A stretch of 21,906 nt of DNA from ZLKRG08 sp963977625 (GCA_963977625.1 CAXBPX010000010.1:1-21906); one strand, 5' to 3'; counted from the stretch's first letter, positions 1 to 7,703 are shown. Program-made: numbers and translations. Notes: generated by a model not told the origin, from the letters alone.

Positions 1-1
1 G

Positions 2-409
2 CAAAAAGATATTCGTGATGACTTAATTGAATTCGCAATTTCAGAACATTTAGCGCCAACCATTAATTATCAACTTGCATCGCAATTTTCCACTAATGCT
101 AATTCGTTGTGCGATATCAGTGATTCTATGATGATTCAAGGAGCCCAGATGGCAGATGCATCTGGCGTGCAATTTATCTTCAATGGTGATTTGCTAAGCA
201 AACATCCTGACTTTGCAAGACTCTTGCAGATAGCAGAGCGGTTAGAAGTCTCAGTATTTGATTTAGTTCTAAGTGGTGGTGAAGACCATACATTTTTGGC
301 AACGGGTCGCGCGCTGAAAGGATTTGAAATAGGCAAAGTAGTCGCTGGTAGTGGCATTAGACTTGAGCACCTAGAGACACCGCAACCCGGCTGGCAACAC
401 TTTAGTTAA
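2..409 (+). CDS. thiL: Thiamine-monophosphate kinase, C-terminal part (5' truncated by window edge)
   Basis: The frame is open from base 2 and ends at TAA 407-409, giving 135 residues of a protein that starts before the window. ThiL phosphorylates thiamine monophosphate to thiamine diphosphate with ATP in the cytoplasm, the last step of thiamine cofactor synthesis. Two family landmarks are visible: a DISD motif near base 113 matching the DVSDGL metal/nucleotide-binding segment, and GGEDH near base 276, which is the actinobacterial form of the GGEDYEL motif. The second half of the first motif reads SM instead of GL. An ATG at 131 or a TTG near 104 could be mistaken for a start, but similarity continues upstream, so the gene is cut by the window and not short. 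The next gene follows after 47 bases. Confidence 0.85.
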   Translation, partial: QKDIRDDLIEFAISEHLAPTINYQLASQFSTNANSLCDISDSMMIQGAQMADASGVQFIFNGDLLSKHPDFARLLQIAERLEVSVFDLVLSGGEDHTFLATGRALKGFEIGKVVAGSGIRLEHLETPQPGWQHFS

Positions 410-456
410 TTAATTAGTTAATTTGGTGGTTTAGCCGAATTGGAGAGAGGCTTTCG

Positions 457-1875
457 ATGTCCAATTCTTTACCTGTCATCATTCAAGGTGGAATGGGCAT
501 TGCAGTTTCCAATTGGGAATTAGCAAAAACAGTTTCAATGCAAGGCCAACTCGGCGTTGTTTCAGGCACTGCAATTGATAATGTGATGGCTAGACGATTA
601 CAAGACGGAGACTTATCCGGAAATACTCGAAGAGCGCTGGCGCAGTTTCCTAATCAAGAAGTAGTTTCAAAAATTTTAGCCAAGTACTTTATTGAAGGTG
701 GCAAAGCTGCCAATGTGCCATATGTAATGGTTCCCAAAATTACTTTAGAGCAAAAACGCGATGCCCAAGAAATTCTGATCGCAGCAAACTTTGTAGAAGT
801 ATGGTTGGCCAAAGAAGGCCACAACGGACTTATCGGAATTAATTTCTTGCATAAAATTCAGATGACGACTGCGGCAAGTGTTTTTGGTGCCATGTTGGCA
901 GGTGTTGATTACATAATTATGGGGGCAGGAATTCCTCGCGAACTACCAAAACTAATTAGAAGCATTGCCAAGCTTGAAGTCGGATCCGTGCCAGTCGATG
1001 TAATTGGTGGGCCAGCTGCTTTAACTTCAATTAACCCACTTGATTTTGTATCAGCAGGAACTCAAATCAAGAAACCGAAATTTTTAGCAATTATTTCAGT
1101 GGACGTTCTGGGAACTTATTTAGCTCGTGATGAAGAAACAAGACCCGATGGATTTATTATCGAACATAACTCTGCTGGTGGACACAATGCGCCACCGCGC
1201 GGTAAGTGGGAATTTGATGAAAATGGCGAACCAATTTATGGACCAAAAGATATTGCCGACATTGAAAAAATGAAGAAACTGGAATTACCATTTTGGTTGG
1301 CTGGTACTTACGGAAATCCAGAACGCGTAAAAGCAGCACTTGCGCAAGGTGCAGCCGGTGTTCAAGTAGGTACTTTATTTGCCATTTCAAATCATTCAGG
1401 ATTTAGTTCAAAAACTCGTGGCCAACTTTTAAATAAATTGAAGAGTAATAATTTAGAGATAAAAACTGATGTAAAAGCTTCACCAACTTCATTCCCAATT
1501 AAAATTGCAAAGCTAGAAGGGCACACCTCTACTGCAGATGGTTTTGCCGCACGTCCTAAACTTTGCGATTTAGGTTATTTGCGCGAACCTGCAATTTCTG
1601 AAACCGGACGCACCATATATCGATGTCCATCCGAACCAGAAGATCAGTACATCAAAAAGGGCGGAGCTATCGAAGATATTGAAGGTCGAAAATGTTTATG
1701 TAATGGTTTGATGGCAAATATTGGCTTGCCGCAGGTGCGCAAAGATGGTTACGAAGAAGCGCCGATAGTTACATTAGGTAGCGATATCGAAGGCGCAAAA
1801 GTTTTGCTAAAAGATCATCCAGATGGCTACGGCGCAGATGAAGCCGTTAAATGGTTATTAAGTCTGGTTAAGTAA
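457..1875 (+). CDS. Nitronate monooxygenase / 2-nitropropane dioxygenase family flavoprotein
   Basis: Predicted FMN-dependent TIM-barrel oxidoreductase of 472 residues. The N-terminus has the IIQGGMGIAVS flavin-binding start of this family (residues 8-18). HNSAGGHNAPPRG at 237-249 carries the expected catalytic histidine (His243), and GAAGVQVGT at 298-306 matches the phosphate-binding strand. The ATG at 457 follows a strong GGAGAGAGG at 441-449. It is longer than the usual 320-360 residues: a C-terminal extension from about 365 contains Cys370, Cys390, Cys413 and Cys415. Proteins of this long type are, from memory, widespread in Actinobacteria and not well characterised; family members oxidise nitronates such as propionate-3-nitronate, but the substrate here cannot be read from sequence. 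A PfaD-like enoyl reductase role is a less likely alternative. It converges on rpmB with three bases between the stop codons. Confidence 0.8.
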   Translation: MSNSLPVIIQGGMGIAVSNWELAKTVSMQGQLGVVSGTAIDNVMARRLQDGDLSGNTRRALAQFPNQEVVSKILAKYFIEGGKAANVPYVMVPKITLEQKRDAQEILIAANFVEVWLAKEGHNGLIGINFLHKIQMTTAASVFGAMLAGVDYIIMGAGIPRELPKLIRSIAKLEVGSVPVDVIGGPAALTSINPLDFVSAGTQIKKPKFLAIISVDVLGTYLARDEETRPDGFIIEHNSAGGHNAPPRGKWEFDENGEPIYGPKDIADIEKMKKLELPFWLAGTYGNPERVKAALAQGAAGVQVGTLFAISNHSGFSSKTRGQLLNKLKSNNLEIKTDVKASPTSFPIKIAKLEGHTSTADGFAARPKLCDLGYLREPAISETGRTIYRCPSEPEDQYIKKGGAIEDIEGRKCLCNGLMANIGLPQVRKDGYEEAPIVTLGSDIEGAKVLLKDHPDGYGADEAVKWLLSLVK

Positions 1876-1885
1876 AAATTACTTA
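1869..1885. repeat. Inverted repeat spanning both stop codons of a convergent gene pair
   Basis: TAAGTAA at 1869-1875 and its reverse complement TTACTTA at 1879-1885 flank three A residues. The left arm contains the stop codon of the flavoprotein gene and the right arm contains the rpmB stop codon. It could act as a weak bidirectional 3' hairpin, but it is AT-rich and has no long T tract. Part of the symmetry follows simply from two TAA stops facing each other. Confidence 0.35.
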
Positions 1886-2070
1886 GTACGCACAGCCTTG
1901 CCAGCTTTTAGGCAAGAGGTGCAGATGTTCTGACGTGTTGAACGACCATTTAAAAATACGCGCACGCGCTGGATATTTGGATTCCAACGACGACGGGTCT
2001 TAACCTGTGAGTGGGAAACGTTGTTTCCAAAGCTAGGGCCTTTGCCGCAGATTTCGCATACAGATGCCAC
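1879..2070 (-). CDS. rpmB: 50S ribosomal protein L28 (zinc-binding type)
   Basis: Component of the large ribosomal subunit, 63 residues, the normal size for L28. The start MASVCEICGKGP and the central KTRRRWNPNIQRVRV segment are diagnostic. Two CxxC pairs, Cys5/Cys8 and Cys50/Cys53, make this the zinc-ribbon form. Many Actinobacteria also carry a zinc-free paralogue used under zinc limitation, but none is seen here. The start is GTG at 2070-2068, supported by AAGGAG seven bases upstream on the minus strand. It is the only minus-strand gene in the window, divergent from cydA across about 200 bases and convergent with the flavoprotein gene. Confidence 0.95.
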   Translation of the reverse strand: MASVCEICGKGPSFGNNVSHSQVKTRRRWNPNIQRVRVFLNGRSTRQNICTSCLKAGKAVRTK

Positions 2071-2271
2071 TGCTTACTCCTTCTTTAAATGAGTTCTGCA
2101 TTTTCAAAAACTCGATTACAGGGGCCGACTTTACTTGAAAGGCCCGCGAAGCGCGAAATCGCTTAAATTCGAGGTAAATCACATTTAGGTAAGGGCCTGC
2201 CCTCGCAGATTTTGAGCGTAAAGAAAGGGCAGAGGTGAAGACTTTTGCCATCGAAAGACGGGAGAGAAATT
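2071..2271. promoter_or_regulatory. Divergent rpmB/cydA intergenic region with competing hairpins
   Basis: This gap must hold the promoters of both rpmB (minus) and cydA (plus). I could not pick a -35/-10 pair with confidence; TTGAAA at 2135-2140 and TAAATT at 2164-2169 are too far apart (23 bases). Structure is clearer. CTGCCCT at 2197-2203 pairs with AGGGCAG at 2226-2232, with an inner CGC/GCG pair (2204-2206 and 2216-2218). An alternative AGGG (2192-2195)/CCCT (2200-2203) hairpin uses the same CCCT. GGGCC 2122-2126 and GGCCC 2141-2145 form a further short stem. The cydA ribosome-binding site (2260-2264) lies outside these stems. No Rex-type or other known redox operator was recognised. Confidence 0.4.
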
Positions 2272-3678
2272 ATGGATGCGTTAGCCCTCGCCAGATGGCA
2301 ATTTGCAGCTACCACTGTTTATCACTTCTTATTTGTGCCAATCACAATCGGAACTGGCTTCTTAGTGGCTGGTTTGCAGACTGCTTGGTATCGAACAGGA
2401 AATGAAAAATATTTAAAGTCGACTAAATTCTTCGGCAAATTATTTCTAATTAATTTTGCCATGGGTGTAGTTACCGGAATAGTTCAAGAATTCCAATTTG
2501 GAATGAACTGGTCTAACTATTCACGCTTTGTTGGTGACATTTTTGGTGCACCTCTTGCAATGGAAGGATTACTCGCGTTCTTTCTGGAATCGACATTTCT
2601 TGGAATGTGGATATTTGGGTGGGATCGTTTACCAAAGAAATTGCATCTAGCATCAATATGGCTTGCAGCAACTGGAACGGTTTTATCTGCATATTTTATT
2701 TTAGCTGCCAACGCATGGATGCAGCATCCTGTTGGCTACACAATGAATATAGAGAAAGGCAGAGCTGAACTTACAGATATAGTTGCAGTGCTTACTCAAA
2801 AAACTGCACTTGCAACATTTACCCATACCATGGCTTTTGCAGCATTCACTGCCGGTGCATTTATGGCAGGAGTTTCAGGTTGGTTACTTGCGAGAAAGCG
2901 ACATGAAGAAGTTCTAAAACCAACTCTTAAATTAGGTTTGGTAACCGTCCTCGTAAGTTTCTTGATTGTCGGCGTAACCGGAGATTGGTCTGCAAGAGTC
3001 ATGACCGAGCAACAGCCGATGAAAATGGCAGCCGCAGAAGCGCTGTATGACACCCAAAATGGTGCGCCATTTTCTTTGCTAACTATTGGAACACTGGATG
3101 GCTCAAAATCTATATTCCAAATTGGAGTTCCAAAATTCCTTTCCTTTATGTCAACCGGTAATTTCAATGGAACGGTAGAAGGCATAAATAATTTGCAGGC
3201 AAAATATGTGGAGGAGTACGGACCCGGAAATTACAAGCCAAATATTCCACTTGCCTATTGGGGTTTCCGTTTAATGATTGGGTTTGGTGCCATCGCATTT
3301 ATCTTCGCACTTATGACTGTTTACAGATTAAGAAAAGGAGCTGTACCAACTTCAAGATGGTTTGTGCCAGCTATGGTTTCAATGCCTTTTCTTCCATTAA
3401 TTGCCAATTCATTTGGATGGATATTTACTGAGACTGCTCGCCAACCATGGACAGTTTTTGGATTATCTAAAACCGCAGATGGAGTAAGTCCACAAGTTGG
3501 AGTTGGCTCATTATGGATTACATTGATTGGCTATGTTCTTCTATATGGAGTCTTAGCAGCAATTGAAGTCAAGTTAATGTTGCAAGCAATCAAAATTGGC
3601 CCTGATGATCAAGTTCAGTACAACGAACCAACCGAAGTTGGCGGCTCAACTGAAAAACCACTGGCGATGAGTTACTAA
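2272..3678 (+). CDS. cydA: Cytochrome bd quinol oxidase subunit I
   Basis: Haem-bearing subunit of the membrane cytochrome bd oxidase, which oxidises quinol and reduces O2 to water with high affinity. The frame extends upstream to a TTG at 2245, but I chose ATG 2272 because MDALALARWQF is the family N-terminus and GGGAG at 2260-2264 precedes it. The product is 468 residues, a short Q-loop form. Expected residues are present: His18 (high-spin haem ligand), His185 and Met335 (haem b558 ligands), Glu98 and Glu106 (proton path), Lys251 and Glu256 (quinol site), and Glu387 just before the RQPW motif at 390-393. The residue before RQPW is Ala389 where Gly is usual. About nine hydrophobic helices are visible. 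cydB follows 15 bases later. Confidence 0.96.
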   Translation: MDALALARWQFAATTVYHFLFVPITIGTGFLVAGLQTAWYRTGNEKYLKSTKFFGKLFLINFAMGVVTGIVQEFQFGMNWSNYSRFVGDIFGAPLAMEGLLAFFLESTFLGMWIFGWDRLPKKLHLASIWLAATGTVLSAYFILAANAWMQHPVGYTMNIEKGRAELTDIVAVLTQKTALATFTHTMAFAAFTAGAFMAGVSGWLLARKRHEEVLKPTLKLGLVTVLVSFLIVGVTGDWSARVMTEQQPMKMAAAEALYDTQNGAPFSLLTIGTLDGSKSIFQIGVPKFLSFMSTGNFNGTVEGINNLQAKYVEEYGPGNYKPNIPLAYWGFRLMIGFGAIAFIFALMTVYRLRKGAVPTSRWFVPAMVSMPFLPLIANSFGWIFTETARQPWTVFGLSKTADGVSPQVGVGSLWITLIGYVLLYGVLAAIEVKLMLQAIKIGPDDQVQYNEPTEVGGSTEKPLAMSY

Positions 3679-3693
3679 GGGAGGTCAAAGAAA

Positions 3694-4743
3694 ATGTCAT
3701 TACAAACAGTATGGTTTCTGCTAATTGCAGTACTTTGGATTGGATATTTCATTCTCGAAGGTTTTGATTTTGGTGTTGGCATGCTCTTAAAACAAGTATC
3801 GTCAAATGAAGCAGATCGAAGAGCAGTATTAACAACTTTAGGGCCTTTATGGGATGGTAATGAAGTTTGGTTATTAGTTGCAGGTGGCGCAACATTTGCA
3901 GCATTTCCCGAATGGTATGCCACACTTTTTAGTGGCTTCTATCTTCCATTATTTCTAATTCTCGTTGGATTAATTGTGCGTGGAGTTGCACTTGAATACC
4001 GTAGTAAGTATGGCAAAGCTCAGTGGCGTCAACGTTGGGATATTGCCATCATAATTTCCAGTGCAATTCCAGCTTTGCTTTGGGGAGTTGCATTTAGCAA
4101 CATTGTAAAAGGTGTTCCGATTGAAAAAGTTAATGGGCATCTTGAGTACACAGGTGGTTTCTTTAATTTATTGAATCCGTATGCACTGCTGGGAGGCGTG
4201 GTTACTCTTACGGTATTTCTGACTCACGGAGCGATTTTCTTATCATTAAAGACTGCGGGAGAAATCCGTAAGAAATCACGTACTTTGGTAACTAGATATG
4301 GATTGGTTGCCGCAGTTGCTGCTGTTGCTTATCTAATTTGGACTATCGCGATGCTTCCAGAAAAGAAGCCTGTAGTGATTTTGCTTTCAGCTCTAGTTGC
4401 AGTCTTTTGGCTGGCTGCCTTAGGAATGAACTTAAAAGGCCGCGAAGGATGGGCTTTTATCTTCTCCTCTTTAGCAATTGTCTCGTTTGTCAGCGACCTA
4501 TTTAATGCACTGTATCCGCGTGTGATGCCAAGCTCAATTAGTAAAGCATTTGACTTAACGATCACAAATGCATCAAGTACAGACTACACATTAAAAACCA
4601 TGACAGTAGTTGCAGTAATCATGACTCCATTGGTTTTGATCTATCAAGGTTGGACCTATTGGGTATTTCGCAAACGCGTAAGTGCAGAACAAATCGTCCA
4701 CCCAGAGCGTGGAGTTCTAGATAGCGATAAATTGCCACTGTGA
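3694..4743 (+). CDS. cydB: Cytochrome bd quinol oxidase subunit II
   Basis: Second large membrane subunit of cytochrome bd, 349 residues, slightly shorter than the E. coli protein (379). Recognised by ILEGFDFGVG at 20-29, the highly conserved GPLWDGNEVWL at 50-60 (Trp53-Asp54 correspond to the E. coli Trp57-Asp58 proton-entry and haem-stabilising region) and LYPRVMPSS at 273-281. The ATG has an excellent GGGAGGT at 3679-3685. Hydrophobic segments cover most of the length, consistent with eight or nine helices. The stop codon overlaps the cydD GTG start by four bases, implying translational coupling, although a terminator-like hairpin lies immediately beyond the junction. Confidence 0.95.
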   Translation: MSLQTVWFLLIAVLWIGYFILEGFDFGVGMLLKQVSSNEADRRAVLTTLGPLWDGNEVWLLVAGGATFAAFPEWYATLFSGFYLPLFLILVGLIVRGVALEYRSKYGKAQWRQRWDIAIIISSAIPALLWGVAFSNIVKGVPIEKVNGHLEYTGGFFNLLNPYALLGGVVTLTVFLTHGAIFLSLKTAGEIRKKSRTLVTRYGLVAAVAAVAYLIWTIAMLPEKKPVVILLSALVAVFWLAALGMNLKGREGWAFIFSSLAIVSFVSDLFNALYPRVMPSSISKAFDLTITNASSTDYTLKTMTVVAVIMTPLVLIYQGWTYWVFRKRVSAEQIVHPERGVLDSDKLPL

Positions 4744-6179
4744 AACTAGATCTACGGCTGCTACTTAAAGGTAGCAGCCGTTATCTTTTTCTCACCTCTC
4801 TTTTTGCTAGCTTAATCTGGGTTGGATTTCTAATTGCCAATGCCTGGCTGATTTCAGATTTAGTAATTCGAATAATCAAATCAAATAGTATCTATCCTGA
4901 AATTTACATTCTGTTTTCGCTTTGGCTCTTTCGATCTATATTTCTTGCAAGTTTTGAAAATTGGACTTTAAATCAAGCAATAAGTTCCAAGGCTGAGTTT
5001 AGAAGTAAAGTTACTAGCAATTCATTTGGCATGCGTCAGTTCTCACCTGCCGTGATGAGCAATTTGCTTACTAAAGGTTTAAATTCAATAGATACTTATT
5101 ACGGAAGATTTATTCCGCAATTACTTTTTTCAATTATTATTCCAACAGCACTGATCGCAGTTTTGTTAACTATAGACATTTTAAGCGCAGTCGTTGCAAT
5201 ACTTACTTTGCCAATTATTCCATTCTTTGGCGCACTAATTGGCAGATTCACAAATGATGCAGTTGGAAAGAAGTGGCGTACTTTAGGTACTTTATCTAGC
5301 TATTTTGAGGATTCGCTCCGCGGTTACGCCACTTTGAAAATATTTGGTCGGACTAAAGGGCAATCAAAACGAATTGAAGAAATGGGCGAGAGATATAGCC
5401 ATGAAACCATGAAGGTACTACGTATCTCTTTTCTATCAAGTTTGGCTTTAGAATTAGCTGCCACAATTTCGGTCGCAGTAATTGCTGTAGAAATAGGTCT
5501 TAGATTAGTAGGCGGCCACATTCAATTTAGTTCCGCGCTTATGATTTTAATATTGGCACCTGAGATTTACTTTCCTCTTCGCAATGCTGCCGCTTTATTT
5601 CATGCTTCAACAGATGGCACCGAGGCGCTAGCTAAGTTAAATGAGATTCCAAAGGCTCCTAAGGCGCAGGAATTAAGTCACAACTATCCGACAGGTCTGC
5701 AATTTTGGGTTGGACCATCCGGAGCAGGCAAAACCACCAGAGCGATCAATTTAATAAATTCACTAGATCGAAGTGGTATTGGTTGGGTTCCGCAACATCC
5801 GAAATTGGCACAAGGAAGCGTGCGCCATCAGTTTAAATTAATCAGCCCTGGAATTTCAGATAAAGAAATTATCCATTATCTGGAATTAGTTGCCCTCAAT
5901 GTAAATGATCTGCCACATGGACTTGATTCAGTTCTCGAATCAGGAAGCGAATTACTAAGTGCAGCATCAGGCGGACAAATTAGAAAAGTTGCAATAGCCA
6001 GAGCACTTGCACATAAACCACAACTTTTAATTGCAGATGAACCCACAGCGGATTTAGATCGTGATTCATCTCAGCATGTTATGGCAACTTTGCGTTCACT
6101 TAAATGTGGAGTAATAATAATTACTCACGACGAAACGATAGTTGATGCAGATGATCAGATTGTGAGAGTCGAAAGATGA
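4740..6179 (+). CDS. cydD: CydD-type ABC transporter subunit for cytochrome bd assembly (compact)
   Basis: Fused permease-ATPase half-transporter that pairs with CydC; CydDC is required for cytochrome bd maturation and has been described as a thiol exporter and more recently as a haem transporter. Start is GTG at 4740 overlapping the cydB stop; LDLRLL near the N-terminus matches family starts, so a later start is unlikely. Hydrophobic membrane segments fill residues 17-283. The ATPase has Walker A GPSGAGKTT 325-333, Q-loop Gln352, signature SGGQ 410-413, Walker B ending Asp433-Glu434 and switch His463. At 479 residues it is short. Only 21 residues separate the Walker A lysine (331) from the Q-loop, where about 45 are usual, and almost no A-loop strand precedes Walker A. 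Confidence 0.88.
   Translation: MKLDLRLLLKGSSRYLFLTSLFASLIWVGFLIANAWLISDLVIRIIKSNSIYPEIYILFSLWLFRSIFLASFENWTLNQAISSKAEFRSKVTSNSFGMRQFSPAVMSNLLTKGLNSIDTYYGRFIPQLLFSIIIPTALIAVLLTIDILSAVVAILTLPIIPFFGALIGRFTNDAVGKKWRTLGTLSSYFEDSLRGYATLKIFGRTKGQSKRIEEMGERYSHETMKVLRISFLSSLALELAATISVAVIAVEIGLRLVGGHIQFSSALMILILAPEIYFPLRNAAALFHASTDGTEALAKLNEIPKAPKAQELSHNYPTGLQFWVGPSGAGKTTRAINLINSLDRSGIGWVPQHPKLAQGSVRHQFKLISPGISDKEIIHYLELVALNVNDLPHGLDSVLESGSELLSAASGGQIRKVAIARALAHKPQLLIADEPTADLDRDSSQHVMATLRSLKCGVIIITHDETIVDADDQIVRVER
4754..4790 (+). terminator. Terminator-like hairpin inside the 5' coding end of cydD
   Basis: ACGGCTGCTAC at 4754-4764 and its perfect reverse complement GTAGCAGCCGT at 4771-4781 form an 11-bp stem. 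An additional T-G closing pair leaves a TAAA tetraloop. The stem is followed directly by TTATCTTTTT (4781-4790), so it has the form of a rho-independent terminator. It lies 14 bases after the first base of the cydD start codon, just past the cydAB genes. It could end most cydAB transcripts and so lower cydDC expression, or be relieved by ribosomes starting cydD. The hairpin is seen directly; the function is inferred. Confidence 0.7.
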
Positions 6180-7687
6180 TTCTTGCCTACTTCTTATCTG
6201 CATTTTCTTACATAGCTGGAATCGGCTTAAATGTGACAAGCGGATGGTTGATCACAATGGCATCTTTTATGCCACCAGTTTTAACTTTAAGCGTGGCAGT
6301 TGTAATGGTGAGGTTTTTTGGTATCAGTCGAGCAGTGACTAGATACTTAGAGCGGGTAATTAGTCATAAGTCAGTATTTAGCAAACTAGCAAAATTACGT
6401 AGTGAGCTTTATCAAAAAATAATTAGCAACCCAGCTCGAATACTAATTGCAGGTAGCGGCGGTAGCTTAATCAAGCAAGTTGTTGATGATGTCGAACGAG
6501 CGCAAGAATATGAACTTCGAGTTACTCTTCCGGGTGCTGCTTCAATAATTTCAATGTCTGCTGCAACTATTTTGGCTTTTTGGTTACAACCGGTTATTGG
6601 TTTGATGTGGCTTGCGCTAACTCTGTTATTGACCTTGATTCTCCCGCACTTGGCCGTGAAGGAAATGCGCCCAATAGCAAGAGAATTGGAGAATCTTGAG
6701 AATTCATATGCAGATCAAGTTCGTTCGAGTGTACATGGCGCTCTTGAAGCAGAGATCTATGGATATTTAGATCAAGTTATCGAAAAATCTGCGAAACTTG
6801 AGAAGAACATTCATTTAATTGAAATCAGATTTCTTAAGTTAATTAGACGTTACCAAATTAGTATTAACTTCCTTCTTACTGCTTCTTTGATTCTAACTTT
6901 GCTCTTTGCCAATAATCATTCGCTTCCACCAGTTCAAGTTGCAATGTTGGTATTCCTTACCTTGACTGGATTCGAAGCAACTCTTGCTTGGTATCCAAAT
7001 TTATTTACAAGTGGCAAGTTACAGTTAGCTAAAGAGAATCTTTCTGCAATTCCTGAGTTAACTGAATCTGTTGGCAAAGAAGTTGAATTTGATGCAATCA
7101 AGGCCCAGAACTACGTCGCATATTGGGAAACCCCAAATACCAAACCACATAATTTTCAGTTAAAGCTTGGTGAAGCTCTAGTTCTTCGTGGGGCTAGCGG
7201 TTCAGGTAAAACCACAAGCGCAATGGGGATGCTTGGGTTAATACCTTACTCGGGTTCTTTAAAAATAAATGGAGTAGAGGTTAACCAGATTTCAAACCTC
7301 TCCGAACTCGCTGTGGGCGCTTTACAACAAGGTCATATTTTTAATACTTCACTTCGTGAAAATCTTAGAATTTCTGGTAACGATAATTTTGATGAAGTCA
7401 TTAAATTATTGGAGTTAGATACTTTAGTTTCAGAATTGCCAGATGGTTTGGAAACCATAATTGGGGATTACGGGCGAGGTATATCTGGTGGTGAAGCAAA
7501 ACGAATAATTCTTGCCAGAGCTTTATTGAGCAATGCTCCGCTTCTGATTTTAGATGAGCCAACCGAACATTTAGATACCGACTTGGCCGATCGAATTGCC
7601 TCTCGAATACTGGATAAATATCGAGATCGTGCTTTATTAATAATCACTCACTCCGGATGGAGCGGTGTGCCGCAACTTAATTTATAA
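6176..7687 (+). CDS. cydC: CydC-type ABC transporter subunit for cytochrome bd assembly
   Basis: Partner half-transporter of CydD, 503 residues. The start overlaps the cydD stop by four bases (ATGA). The N-terminus begins almost directly in the first membrane helix (residues 2-29), with the conserved TSGWLI segment at 21-26, so the usual short cytoplasmic lead is missing. Further hydrophobic segments lie around 35-52, 118-160 and 228-270. The ATPase is more complete than that of CydD: Walker A GASGSGKTT 339-347, Q-loop Gln384/385, signature ISGGE 436-440, Walker B ending Asp460-Glu461 and switch His492. The weight of the CydC assignment rests on order and partner; the two subunits are otherwise similar. 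The distance to recG is 23 bases. Confidence 0.88.
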   Translation: MILAYFLSAFSYIAGIGLNVTSGWLITMASFMPPVLTLSVAVVMVRFFGISRAVTRYLERVISHKSVFSKLAKLRSELYQKIISNPARILIAGSGGSLIKQVVDDVERAQEYELRVTLPGAASIISMSAATILAFWLQPVIGLMWLALTLLLTLILPHLAVKEMRPIARELENLENSYADQVRSSVHGALEAEIYGYLDQVIEKSAKLEKNIHLIEIRFLKLIRRYQISINFLLTASLILTLLFANNHSLPPVQVAMLVFLTLTGFEATLAWYPNLFTSGKLQLAKENLSAIPELTESVGKEVEFDAIKAQNYVAYWETPNTKPHNFQLKLGEALVLRGASGSGKTTSAMGMLGLIPYSGSLKINGVEVNQISNLSELAVGALQQGHIFNTSLRENLRISGNDNFDEVIKLLELDTLVSELPDGLETIIGDYGRGISGGEAKRIILARALLSNAPLLILDEPTEHLDTDLADRIASRILDKYRDRALLIITHSGWSGVPQLNL

Positions 7688-7703
7688 GCGCTGCCATAAG
7701 AGG

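Noticed and set aside
2198..2206. The nine-base sequence TGCCCTCGC shared by the cydA leader and the ffh-rpsP gap (21257-21265)
   Set aside because: Two copies only, with dissimilar flanks; not enough to call a shared regulatory element.
2033..2251. 72-codon minus-strand frame overlapping rpmB and filling the rpmB-cydA gap
   Set aside because: It overlaps the N-terminal half of rpmB in another frame, lacks family motifs, and rpmB has its own strong ribosome-binding site at the expected start.
2245..2271. Upstream TTG start for cydA
   Set aside because: It adds nine residues that do not fit the family, and the ribosome-binding site at 2260-2264 serves ATG 2272.
2796..3185. 129-codon minus-strand frame opposite cydA
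   Set aside because: Shadow of the conserved CydA coding sequence, with no recognisable domain or ribosome-binding site.
5102..5128. CGGAA/TTCCG stem followed by a T run inside cydD
   Set aside because: Only five base pairs and the T run is eight bases away, far weaker than the hairpin at 4754-4790.
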